The position numbers and the translations under genes were made by a program. The notes beneath the pieces were generated by a model. It saw nothing but the letters and a program-made list of their open reading frames with translations, was not told the origin of the DNA and did not search any database. A DNA stretch of 64,000 bases, from contig NZ_CP125947.1 of assembly GCF_030064165.1 (NCBI RefSeq), positions 124,001-188,000 on the forward strand, in the 5' to 3' direction. The DNA is from Comamonas resistens. GTDB taxonomy: Bacteria > Pseudomonadota > Gammaproteobacteria > Burkholderiales > Burkholderiaceae_C. Below, piece after piece: positions 8,484-17,243 of the stretch. How positions within the stretch are numbered: the stretch's first letter is position 1; each line of letters opens with the position of its first letter.

Positions 8484-9149
8484 ATGAGCGCTTTCTTGCA
8501 GTACGCATTCGGCTTTCCCACCTTCATTTTTGGGGCGCTGCTGGCGTTCATGCTGCTGTATTGGCTGGTGGCGCTCGTGGGCCTGGTGGAAACCGATGCG
8601 ATCGACCACTGGGTGCTGTTCGACGGCAGCGACCATGCGCATGGGGTCGAGCATTCGGCCAGTGCACTGGCCGGCCTGCTGCTCAAGGTGGGGCTGGGCG
8701 GCATTCCTTTGACGGTGATCCTCACGGTGCTGTTTCTGCTGGCGTGGCTGGCGTCCTATCTGCTGTGCCATCTGGTGCCCATGCCCCAGGGCTGGACCTG
8801 GATCAATGTGCTGACCGGCAGCGTGGTGGCTGCGGCGGCGCTGGTGCTGGGCTTTGTGACCACCGTGCTGGTGCTGCGCCCGCTGCGTGGTGTCGTCAAC
8901 AAAATCGCACCGGCTGAAGAGCCCAAGGTGCTGCTGGGCCGCAGCGGCATGGTGCGCAGCGCCGTGGTCAACGCCGCGCAGGGCTATGGCAGCGTGGACG
9001 ATGGCGGCGGTGGCCTGAACCTTCAACTGCGCTCGCCGGAGCGCGAGCTGGTGCGTGGCACCGAGGTGGTGTTGATCGAGCATCTGCCCGAGCAGGGCGC
9101 CTGGCGCGTTGTCAGCAAGGCCGAGTTCGACGGCGGCGAAATGGGGTGA
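8484..9149 (+). CDS. yqiJ: YqiJ family inner-membrane protein (OB-fold, NfeD-like partner of flotillin)
   Basis: A 221-residue membrane protein. Three hydrophobic segments occupy residues about 8-35, 68-98 and 105-132. A soluble C-terminal beta-rich domain (about 148-215) contains LLGRSGMVRSAVVNAAQGYG and GTEVVLIEH, in keeping with the OB fold of YqiJ/NfeD-type proteins. AAGGA precedes the ATG. YqiJ and NfeD proteins are usually encoded next to flotillins, as here (yqiK follows after 90 bp). A role as a membrane partner of the flotillin scaffold is inferred from that linkage. Confidence 0.85.
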   Translation: MSAFLQYAFGFPTFIFGALLAFMLLYWLVALVGLVETDAIDHWVLFDGSDHAHGVEHSASALAGLLLKVGLGGIPLTVILTVLFLLAWLASYLLCHLVPMPQGWTWINVLTGSVVAAAALVLGFVTTVLVLRPLRGVVNKIAPAEEPKVLLGRSGMVRSAVVNAAQGYGSVDDGGGGLNLQLRSPERELVRGTEVVLIEHLPEQGAWRVVSKAEFDGGEMG

Positions 9150-9239
9150 CACATTGGGATGAGACATGACGTGTGCATGAAATGCGCACGCCATGTGGAT
9201 GGTGTTTTCTTGATGATTTATTGACTGGGGAGATTCGTT

Positions 9240-11327
9240 ATGGGTTTGGACAATATGGAGTGGTACATCGTTGTCGGGGTGGTGATCGGTTCGATCTTCA
9301 TCATCATCCTGGGGCTGTTTGCACTGATCAAGGCCTTCTATATCAAGGTGCCTCAGGGTACGGCGCTGATCATCAACGACACGACATCCCAGCCCAAGGT
9401 CAAGTTCACCGGCGGCCTGGTGCTGCCCGTAATCCACAAGAAGGAGTTCATGCGCATCTCGCTGATCACGCTGGAGATCGACCGACGTGGCAAGGAAGGC
9501 CTGATCTGCAAGGACAATATGCGCGCTGACATCACGGTGGCCTTCTATCTGCGCGTCAATGAAACGGCGCAGGATGTGCTGAAGGTGGCCAAGGCCATAG
9601 GCGTGGAGCGTGCCTCCGACAAGGTGGCCGTCAACGAGCTGTTCAATGCCAAGTTCTCCGAGGCGCTCAAGACCGTGGGCAAGCAGATCGACTTCGTCAA
9701 ACTGTTCGAGAACCGCCAGGACTTCCGCGACCAGATCATTCATGTGATCGGCAACGACCTCAACGGCTATGTGCTCGAAGACGTGGCCATCGACTACCTG
9801 GAGCAGACGCCCAAGTCGTCGCTGGACCCGAACAACATCCTGGACTCCGAGGGCATCCGCAAGATCACCGAGCTGACGGCCAACCAGAACATCGTCACCA
9901 ACGAGCTCGAACGCAATGCCGAGCTGGCCGTGACCAAGAAAAACGTCGAGACCAAGGAAGCCATGCTGGCCCTGGAGCGCCAGCAGGCCGACGCCGAGGC
10001 CCGCCAGAAGCGCGAGATCGCCACCATCCAGGCGCGCGAGCAGGCCGAGACCCAGAAGGTGCAGGAGGAAGAGCGCCTCAAGGCCGAACAGGCCCGTATC
10101 CAGACGCAGGAACAGCTCGATATCCGCGAGGAAAACCGCCAGCGCGAAGTGGCCGTGGCCCAGCAGAACCGCGAGCGTGCGGTGGTGATCGAGGTCGAGA
10201 AGGTCACCCGCGCCCGCGATCTGGAAGTGGTGGCTCGTCAGCGCGAGGTGGAACTGCAGCGCATCGAGAAGGAAAAGGCCATCGAAGTCGAGAAGGCCAA
10301 CATCGCCAACGTGGTGCGCGAGCGCGTCGCGGTCGAGAAAACCGTGGCGCAGGAGGAAGAGCGCATCAAGGAAGTGCGCGCGGTGTCCGAAGCCGAGCGC
10401 ATGAAGCAGGTGACCGTGCTGACGGCCGAGGCCGCGGCCCAGGAAGAGCTGGTGCGCCAGGTCAAGAAGGCCGAGGCGGACGAGACCGCATCACGCCACA
10501 AGGCCGTGGAAGTGACCACCATGGCCCAGGCCGAACTGGAGGCCGCGGGCAAGACCGCCGAGGCCAAGAAAAAGCTGGCCGAGGCCATCGAGGTGGAGCG
10601 CGCGGCGCCGGGCCTGGCCGATGCCAAGGTGCGCGAAGTGACCGCCGCCGCCATCGAGAAGGAAGGCATGGCGCAGGCCAAGGTCATCGCCGAAAAGCTG
10701 CTGGCCGAGGCCCGGGGCGAGCAGGAAAAGGGTCTGGCCGAGGTGCGCGTGATCGAAGCCCAGGCCGATGCCAATGAAAAGCTGGGCCTGGCCGATGCCA
10801 AGGTGCTGGAGGAGCGTCTGCTGGCCCAGGCGCGCGGCGAAGCTCAGGTGGGAAATACCAAGGCCGTGGTGACCCGTGAGGTGGGACAGTCCGAAGCCGA
10901 TGTGCTGCAGGGCAAGCTGTTTGCCGAGGCCAAGGGCCTGACCGAGAAGTTCTCGGCCCTGGGTTCGCTGTCCGACCAGGCGCGTTCGCACGAAGAGTTC
11001 CGCATGCAGCTGGAAAAGAACTTCGAGCAGGCGCTGGCCGCCATCGAAGCGAACAAGACCGTGGCGCAGGAGCAGGCCGAGGTGCTGTCGGCCGCGCTGT
11101 CCAAGGCCAATATCGACATCGTCGGCGGTGGTGGCGATTTCTTCAACAACTTTGCCAAGGCGCTGTCCGTGGGCAAGGCCGTGGAAGGCGTGTCCGCCAA
11201 GAGCCCCATCGTGCAGGAGCTGCTGGGCAAGTTCCTCGGGGGCAAGTCCCTGTCTGCGGATACCCTCAGCGGCCTGCTCAACGGCGGCAGCAAGGGCCTG
11301 CCGCCCGCACAGAACAGCGCGGAGTAG
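9240..11327 (+). CDS. yqiK: Flotillin/YqiK family membrane scaffold protein
   Basis: A 695-residue flotillin. One N-terminal membrane segment (WYIVVGVVIGSIFIIILGLF, residues about 8-30) is followed by an SPFH domain (about 35-215; GTALIINDTTSQPKVKF, DNMRADITVAFYLRV). A very long Glu/Ala/Lys/Arg coiled coil (about 225-560) with many AEARxE-type repeats comes next, then a C-terminal oligomerisation segment ending in a Gly/Ser tail. GGGAG lies 7 bp before the ATG. Flotillins organise membrane microdomains and control fluidity. Its place between yqiJ and a giant ATPase, with pspA upstream, suggests a membrane-maintenance complex. Confidence 0.93.
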   Translation: MGLDNMEWYIVVGVVIGSIFIIILGLFALIKAFYIKVPQGTALIINDTTSQPKVKFTGGLVLPVIHKKEFMRISLITLEIDRRGKEGLICKDNMRADITVAFYLRVNETAQDVLKVAKAIGVERASDKVAVNELFNAKFSEALKTVGKQIDFVKLFENRQDFRDQIIHVIGNDLNGYVLEDVAIDYLEQTPKSSLDPNNILDSEGIRKITELTANQNIVTNELERNAELAVTKKNVETKEAMLALERQQADAEARQKREIATIQAREQAETQKVQEEERLKAEQARIQTQEQLDIREENRQREVAVAQQNRERAVVIEVEKVTRARDLEVVARQREVELQRIEKEKAIEVEKANIANVVRERVAVEKTVAQEEERIKEVRAVSEAERMKQVTVLTAEAAAQEELVRQVKKAEADETASRHKAVEVTTMAQAELEAAGKTAEAKKKLAEAIEVERAAPGLADAKVREVTAAAIEKEGMAQAKVIAEKLLAEARGEQEKGLAEVRVIEAQADANEKLGLADAKVLEERLLAQARGEAQVGNTKAVVTREVGQSEADVLQGKLFAEAKGLTEKFSALGSLSDQARSHEEFRMQLEKNFEQALAAIEANKTVAQEQAEVLSAALSKANIDIVGGGGDFFNNFAKALSVGKAVEGVSAKSPIVQELLGKFLGGKSLSADTLSGLLNGGSKGLPPAQNSAE

Positions 11328-11448
11328 GCGCGCGATGTTGCCCGATTCCACCTTCGCTTGCGGGCGTGGATCGGGGTGAATCGAGCGCGGGCAGGCTGTG
11401 CGCGTTTCGTCCGCTCCTGCTCGCTTTGAGCGAAAGCCATTGAATTCC

Positions 11449-14400
11449 ATGTCCGAAAACACCTCTCCCGCCGAACTCCAATCCACCTCCGCGGTCGATC
11501 AGGCCGTCGCCAGCGGCGGCTCGTATGAAGTTCTGGCCAAGCGGCTCGATGCCCAGGGCCAGGCGCTGGAAGCCCTGGTACGCCAGCTCAACGAAGAGCG
11601 GCTGGAGGAGTTTGGCCGCAGCCAGATGGAAGTCGTCGGCCGCATGCGTGTGCGCACCGAGAACAATTGCCTGGGCCGCGATATCGCCCAGGTCGGCGGC
11701 TATCTGCTGTTTGGCTACAACGTCTTCATGGGACTGAAGCGGGAGACGCGCGTCGAGGACGTATTTGCACTGTACCGCCTGCACGAAGGCGAGCAGGGCT
11801 ACGAGGTCACGCCGGTGGATCTCAAGGAGAGCTTTCTCGGCATACAGAGCTTTGTGCAGGACTTCCAGGAGCTCTACGCCTACTACAAGAACACCAAGCT
11901 GATGCAGCTGGCCGTGCGCGACGGCAAGCTGCTGGCCAGCTTCCAGATCGGCGAGCGCCTGACCGATGTGCGCGTTTTCCGCTGGTCGGTATCGTCCGAT
12001 GGTCAGCAGATCCGCTATATCGACAACCGTGGCGAGCGCGATATCGAGCTGCCCGCACCCCATGACTTCGAGTGGCAGCGCGCGGGTCGCGAGCAGCTGG
12101 TGCAGGGGCGCTATCCGCATCTCAATATTCTGGACAAGGTGTTTGTCGAGACGCTGGGTGGCGATCTGACCATCAAGGTGGAGAACAACACCAACGATGG
12201 CCTGGGCATCTACCGTGAGCCCGTGCAGGAAAAGAACCAGTCGCTGGACGATGCGGTGTTCGAATACGCGGCCGTGGGCAGCCTGATCCTGCTCAAGATC
12301 CTGCCCTACCGCGAGGAGCAGTGGCGCTATCTGGTCTACAACACCTTGTCGCAGCAGGTGCTGCGCATGGACTCCATCGGTTCGGCCTGCATACAGCTGC
12401 CCGATGACCACGGCATCATCTTTCCCGGCGGCTACTACCTGCAAAGCGGCGAGCACCGCTCGTTCGAGCAGAACATGCAGGGCATGCGCTACCGGCGCAG
12501 CATCCGCTCGCCCAATGGCGAGGATGTGCTCTACATCTTCTACGAGCCCGAAAGCGGGCGCATGGCGCTGTTCAAGTACAACCTCATCGAGCGTGCGCTG
12601 CAGCCGCCGCTGGTAGGCCATGGCTATGCGCGGCTGGAGGACGGGCGCATCGTCATCTTCGCGGCCGAGAGCAACGAGGCCTCGCGCGTGCACCCCATGC
12701 AGGTCTGGCATACGCCGTTTGCCTCGGAAGACTATGCGGCGCGCCAGCCGCAGCGTGACAGCTTTCTGGGCCGCATCGGCAATGCCGAGCTGGTCAGCGG
12801 CATCTCCGACTTCTTCAGCGTGCGCAAGGAAATTGCGGCGACCGAGGTTTCGCTACCCCGCTACGAGCGGTTGATAGACAGCACGCGCCGCCTGTTCGAG
12901 CGCTACCACTGGCTGGGCACGCCCACGCTCAAGACACTCAACGAAGCGCTGCTGGGCATCGTCGCCACGGGCGATGCGGTGATCGACGAATACGAAAAGG
13001 TCGAGAGCATCCGCCAGGCCTCGGCGCGTGCCATGGCCGAGGTCTCGGGCCGCCACCAGGCCCTGCTCAAGCAGTTGCGCAGCTCGGACTGGGAAACGGT
13101 GGACGAGCATGTGCAGGCGCTGAGTCAGCTGGGCCAGCTGCGCGGCCAACTGATGTCCACGCGCGAGCTGCGCTATGTGGACCAGGGCGCCATCGACGCC
13201 ATGGTCGCAGCCGCTGGCGAACAACAGGCCGAGGTCTCGCAGCAGACGGCGGCCTTCATTGCCACCGACGCGGCCCTGCAGCCCTATGTGCAGCAATTGC
13301 AGGAGCTGGACCAGGCGGCGCAGGCGGCCACCACGGTGGCGCAGATCGGCGAGCCCATGCAGAAGATGGCGGACATGGCCGGCGCGCTGGACATGCTCTC
13401 CGAGCTCATGGGCAGCCTGCAGATCGCCGATGCCACGCAGCGCACGCAGGTGGTGGACCGCATTTCGACCATTTACGCGCGCCTGAACCAGGTGCGTGCA
13501 CGCGCCCAGCAGCGCAAAAGCACGCTGGGCAGTGCTGAAAACGTGGCCCAGTTCGCGGCCCAGCTGGCCCTGTTCTCGCAAAGCATAGTCAGCGCATTGA
13601 ATCTGGCGCAGACGCCCGAGCGCTGCGACGAGCAGCTGGCGCGCCTGCTGGTGCAGCTGGAGGAGATCGAAGGCCAGTTCGGCGAGCACGAACAGTTCCT
13701 GGGCGACATCGTGGCCAAGCGCGAGGAAGTGCTGGAGACCTTCGAGGCCCACCGGCAGGCGCAGCAGGATGAGCGCCAGCGCCGCGCCCAGGGCGTGCTG
13801 GACGCTGCGCTGCGCATCGTGCAAAGCTTGCCCAAGCGCACGGAAAAGCTGGCCAGCTCCGATGCCCTGCATGCCTTCTTCGCGGGCGATCCGCTGATCG
13901 CCAAGCTCAAGGAGCTGGCGCAGCGCCTGCGCGAGGAGCTGCACGATCCCGTCAAGGCCGACGATATCGACAGCCGCATCAAGACGCTGCGCGACCAGGC
14001 CTTCCGTGCGCTGCAGGACCGCACCGACCTGTACGAAGGCGACGGCAACCTGATCCGGCTGGGGCGCCACCGCTTCTCCGTGGGCAACCAGGAACTGGAG
14101 CTGACCTTGCTGCCCCGTGGCAAGGAGTTGTTCCTGCATATCGTGGGCACCGAGTATTTCGAGCCCGTGAACAACGCCGAACTGGCGGGCCTGCAGGGAT
14201 ACTGGGATGCGGCCACGCCGGCCGAGTCGCCCAGCCTCTACCGCGGCGAATATCTGGCGCTGCAAGTGGTGCGAGCCATGCGCGCGGGCCGCGAGGGCTG
14301 GAACCAGAACCGTCTGCGGCAGCTACTGCCCGATACCGAGGCGCTGACCCAGGCGATACGCGAATTCGCCGCGCCGCGCTACCGTGAAGGCTACGAGCGC

Positions 14401-16998
14401 GGCATTCACGACCATGATGCGGCCCTGATCCTGCAGGCCCTGACTCCGTTGGCCGATGCGGCCGGAGCGCTGCGCCATGCGCCCCATGCGCGCAGTCTGG
14501 CGGCCCTGTTCTGGAGCCGCAGAGACCGCATACAGCAGCCCCGGCTGGCAGCGGCCATTGCGCTGTGGCCCGAAAGAGCGCAGCAGGCCCAGGCCATGCA
14601 GCAGCTGTTTGCCAGCGACGCGCAGAAAAGCCAGCTGCAGGCCGATATGGCTGTGCAACTGCTGGCCTTTGCCCGGGATGAGGAGTTGCTGGACGATTTG
14701 CTGGCCAGCGACCCGACTCGTGATGGCACGGGCGTCGATGCGGACGGCGCAGATTCCGAACAGTCCGCAGAGATCGCCAGCCTGGTGAACGCCGCTGCCG
14801 AATACCTGCTGGCCGAGCTGGCGCAAAAGGCCTTGCGCTTCCACGCCTCGGGCGCCAGCCAGACGCTGATAGCTGCACTGCAGGCGGCCATGAAGGCCGG
14901 CAGCCAGGAAGGCGGGCTGCACTGGGAGGAGCTGCAGGCCTACTGGAGCGCCAAGGCCGCAGGCCGTGGCAGCGAAGGCGCGGCACTGGCCGAACGCTGG
15001 CGCAGCGCGTTGCACTGGGTACAGACCGCATGCAGTGCGCAGGTCGGGGACGAGACGACCTCACTCCAGGCTTACTGCAGCGAAGCCGCGACCTGGCTGG
15101 TCTGCGCCGGCAACCTGCCCAGCACCGTGAGCAATGTGGACCTGCAGGTGCAGATACCAGGCCTGCTGGGCCAGCATGCCCGCATCATTGACGGCCAGAT
15201 GCATTTGCAGCTCGACCAGCTGGGTACGCGTGCGGCGCGCCACTACCGGCTCTTCGTGCCGCAGTGGGAGCGCTACCAGCAGCTGCGCCAGCAGGTGCTG
15301 CAGGACTATCGGGCACGCATACGCCTGGAGGAATTCAAGGCGCGGCCCCTGTCCTCCTTTGTGCGCAACAAGCTCATCAATGAAGTCTACCTGCCCGTCA
15401 TAGGCGACAACCTGGCCAAGCAGATGGGCGCACAGGGCGAGGCCCGCCGCACCGACCAGATGGGCCTGCTGATGATGATCTCGCCCCCTGGCTACGGCAA
15501 GACCACCTTGATGGAATATGTGGCCAGCCGCCTGGGCCTGATCTTCATGAAGATCAACGGCCCGGCACTCGGCCATTCCGTGCGCTCGCTGGACCCGGCG
15601 CAGGCGCCCGATGCCACGGCCGCCAAGGAGCTGGAAAAGCTCAACCTGGCGCTGGAGATGGCCAACAACGTGATGCTGTACGTGGACGACATACAGCACA
15701 CGCACCCCGAGTTCTTGCAGAAGTTCATTTCGCTGTCCGACGGCACGCGCCGCATCGAAGGCGTGTGGCAGGGCCAGACCAAGACCTACGACATGCGCGG
15801 CAAGCGCTTTTGCGTGGTCATGTCGGGCAACCCGTACACCGAGTCGGGCGAGGTCTTCAAGATTCCCGACATGCTGGCCAACCGTGCCGACATCTACAAC
15901 CTCGGCGACGTGCTGGGCGGCATGGAGGAGGTCTTCAAGCTCAGCTACATCGAAAACAGCATGACCAGCAATGCCGTGCTCGCACCCATGGCCACGCGCA
16001 GCCTGCAGGACCTGTACCTGCTGCTGGACAAGGCGCAGGGCAAGGAAGTCTCTGCCAATGCACTCAGCCACGACTACGCGCCCGCCGAGCTGCGCGAAAT
16101 CGAAGCCGTGCTCCAGCGCATGCTGCAGGTGCGCGAGGTGGTGTTCCGCATCAACCAGCAATACATTCTGAGCGCCGCCCAGGACGACGACTACCGCACC
16201 GAGCCCGCGTTCAGGCTGCAGGGCAGCTACCGCAACATGAACAAGCTGGCCGAGAAGATCACGCCGGTGATGAACGACCAGGAAATGCAGCAGATGCTCG
16301 ACGACCACTACCAGGGCGAAGCGCAGATGCTGACCACGGGCGCCGAGGAGAACCTGCTCAAGCTCAAGCAGTTGCGCGGCCATGCCAGCGGCGCGGAGAG
16401 CGCGCGCTGGGAGGAAATCCGCACCCAGTTCCTGCGCCACAAGGCCGCCGGCGGCGCCAATGCCGATGCCGGCACGCGTGTGGCCACGCAGCTGGTCGAC
16501 CTGGTGGCCGCCACACGCGAGATGGCGCATGGCATGGCCGATGCGCGCCAGCAGCAGGCCGAACAGCTGGCACTGTGGCGCGATGCCGACCAGGGTCAGG
16601 ACGCGGCGCAGCGCGAGGGCTGGCAGGCGCTGCTGGCGCAATTGCAACGGGCACAGAGCGCCACCGACCAGTCCCTGCAAGGCATACGCCAGGCGCTGGC
16701 CGAGGTCGGCAGCCGTGAAGACAGAAACGGGTCGCAAGACTCTGCGCAAAGCGGTCTGGCCAGCTTGCTGGGTCAGGTGATGGCGCACTCGCTGCAGCCG
16801 GTGGTCGAGCATCTGGAGCAAAGCCGCAACCAGCAACTGGGTCTGCACCGTGTGCTCATGCAGGTGGCCACGCGCATGCAGGAGCAGATCGACAGCCAGC
16901 GCGCACAGCTGCAACGAGCCAGCACGCAGTCCACGCTGCATGCCGGCGAGATAGACCGGGCCTTTGACCGCATGCAGGAGGGGCGGGGACCCAGGTAA
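11449..16998 (+). CDS. Giant AAA+ ATPase (DUF3686 / 'DNA repair ATPase' type)
   Basis: A 1849-residue protein of the type annotated 'DNA repair ATPase'. The N-terminal region (about 30-480) matches the DUF3686 pattern, with ENNCLGRDIAQVGGYLLFGYN and a beta-propeller-like series such as DGQQIRYIDNRGERDIELP. A long coiled-coil middle (about 490-900) follows, then a helical region, and one AAA+ module near residues 1330-1560. Walker A is ISPPGYGKTTLM (about 1344-1355). Walker B is MLYVDDIQH, with Asp where Glu is usual, and sensor 1 is VVMSGNPY. Another coiled coil closes the protein. The ATG at 11449 is preferred over an upstream GTG at 11398. No nuclease or DNA-binding motif is seen, so 'DNA repair' is a label only. 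Linkage to pspA and flotillin points to membrane remodelling. Confidence 0.87.
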   Translation: MSENTSPAELQSTSAVDQAVASGGSYEVLAKRLDAQGQALEALVRQLNEERLEEFGRSQMEVVGRMRVRTENNCLGRDIAQVGGYLLFGYNVFMGLKRETRVEDVFALYRLHEGEQGYEVTPVDLKESFLGIQSFVQDFQELYAYYKNTKLMQLAVRDGKLLASFQIGERLTDVRVFRWSVSSDGQQIRYIDNRGERDIELPAPHDFEWQRAGREQLVQGRYPHLNILDKVFVETLGGDLTIKVENNTNDGLGIYREPVQEKNQSLDDAVFEYAAVGSLILLKILPYREEQWRYLVYNTLSQQVLRMDSIGSACIQLPDDHGIIFPGGYYLQSGEHRSFEQNMQGMRYRRSIRSPNGEDVLYIFYEPESGRMALFKYNLIERALQPPLVGHGYARLEDGRIVIFAAESNEASRVHPMQVWHTPFASEDYAARQPQRDSFLGRIGNAELVSGISDFFSVRKEIAATEVSLPRYERLIDSTRRLFERYHWLGTPTLKTLNEALLGIVATGDAVIDEYEKVESIRQASARAMAEVSGRHQALLKQLRSSDWETVDEHVQALSQLGQLRGQLMSTRELRYVDQGAIDAMVAAAGEQQAEVSQQTAAFIATDAALQPYVQQLQELDQAAQAATTVAQIGEPMQKMADMAGALDMLSELMGSLQIADATQRTQVVDRISTIYARLNQVRARAQQRKSTLGSAENVAQFAAQLALFSQSIVSALNLAQTPERCDEQLARLLVQLEEIEGQFGEHEQFLGDIVAKREEVLETFEAHRQAQQDERQRRAQGVLDAALRIVQSLPKRTEKLASSDALHAFFAGDPLIAKLKELAQRLREELHDPVKADDIDSRIKTLRDQAFRALQDRTDLYEGDGNLIRLGRHRFSVGNQELELTLLPRGKELFLHIVGTEYFEPVNNAELAGLQGYWDAATPAESPSLYRGEYLALQVVRAMRAGREGWNQNRLRQLLPDTEALTQAIREFAAPRYREGYERGIHDHDAALILQALTPLADAAGALRHAPHARSLAALFWSRRDRIQQPRLAAAIALWPERAQQAQAMQQLFASDAQKSQLQADMAVQLLAFARDEELLDDLLASDPTRDGTGVDADGADSEQSAEIASLVNAAAEYLLAELAQKALRFHASGASQTLIAALQAAMKAGSQEGGLHWEELQAYWSAKAAGRGSEGAALAERWRSALHWVQTACSAQVGDETTSLQAYCSEAATWLVCAGNLPSTVSNVDLQVQIPGLLGQHARIIDGQMHLQLDQLGTRAARHYRLFVPQWERYQQLRQQVLQDYRARIRLEEFKARPLSSFVRNKLINEVYLPVIGDNLAKQMGAQGEARRTDQMGLLMMISPPGYGKTTLMEYVASRLGLIFMKINGPALGHSVRSLDPAQAPDATAAKELEKLNLALEMANNVMLYVDDIQHTHPEFLQKFISLSDGTRRIEGVWQGQTKTYDMRGKRFCVVMSGNPYTESGEVFKIPDMLANRADIYNLGDVLGGMEEVFKLSYIENSMTSNAVLAPMATRSLQDLYLLLDKAQGKEVSANALSHDYAPAELREIEAVLQRMLQVREVVFRINQQYILSAAQDDDYRTEPAFRLQGSYRNMNKLAEKITPVMNDQEMQQMLDDHYQGEAQMLTTGAEENLLKLKQLRGHASGAESARWEEIRTQFLRHKAAGGANADAGTRVATQLVDLVAATREMAHGMADARQQQAEQLALWRDADQGQDAAQREGWQALLAQLQRAQSATDQSLQGIRQALAEVGSREDRNGSQDSAQSGLASLLGQVMAHSLQPVVEHLEQSRNQQLGLHRVLMQVATRMQEQIDSQRAQLQRASTQSTLHAGEIDRAFDRMQEGRGPR

Positions 16999-17007
16999 TG
17001 CATAGGG

Positions 17008-17099
17008 GACTTGCGCAAACAAGCTGGGCCGCCACTGCGGATGCACAACGGGCATTTCTATCGACGAAACGCCATGCCTGATCCGAATCTGCGCAAGTC
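17008..17099. other. Putative structured element with closing 10-bp inverted repeat
   Basis: GACTTGCGCA at 17008-17017 pairs perfectly with TGCGCAAGTC at 17090-17099. Inside are two smaller hairpins: CCGC-CACT-GCGG (17029-17040) and GGCAT...ATGCC (17051-17055 with 17074-17078). The layout resembles a multibranched RNA or a small transposon-like element; no target duplication is seen. Its position is just after the AAA+ gene and about 145 bp before the channel gene. Confidence 0.35.
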
Positions 17100-17111
17100 G
17101 CTGCATATTTC

Positions 17112-17145
17112 ATAGCTGTCTGCGCTTGCAGCAAGCTGATTTTGT
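17112..17145. repeat. Intergenic hairpin repeat, family 1
   Basis: ATAGCTG-TCTGCGCTT-GCAG-CAAGC-TGATTTT, a copy of the short Comamonadaceae-type intergenic element (AGCTG...GCGCTT...T-rich end). Confidence 0.45.
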
Positions 17146-17243
17146 ATATGAAAGTATCAAAAACTGTTTGCTATAAAGCGCCAGAAGCTCTTGAATACAT
17201 AGCGAAAAACATTTGGCATTGGGCATGCCGATACACTGCGCCG

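Noticed and set aside
7575..9743. 722-codon minus-strand open frame opposite yjfI/pspA/yqiJ/yqiK
   Set aside because: It runs antisense to four well-supported genes, its translation is His/Gln/Leu-rich low-complexity without domains, and such frames arise from high-GC third-position bias.
11278..12711. 477-codon minus-strand frame spanning the yqiK-AAA junction
   Set aside because: Antisense to both genes, without motifs or a ribosome-binding site.
11449..16998. True DNA-repair function of the giant ATPase
   Set aside because: The label is inherited in databases; no nuclease, helicase or SMC hinge features are visible, and the neighbours are membrane proteins.
15061..17106. 681-codon minus-strand frame opposite the AAA+ gene end
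   Set aside because: Shadow of the AAA+ coding region; no start signal and no recognisable motif.
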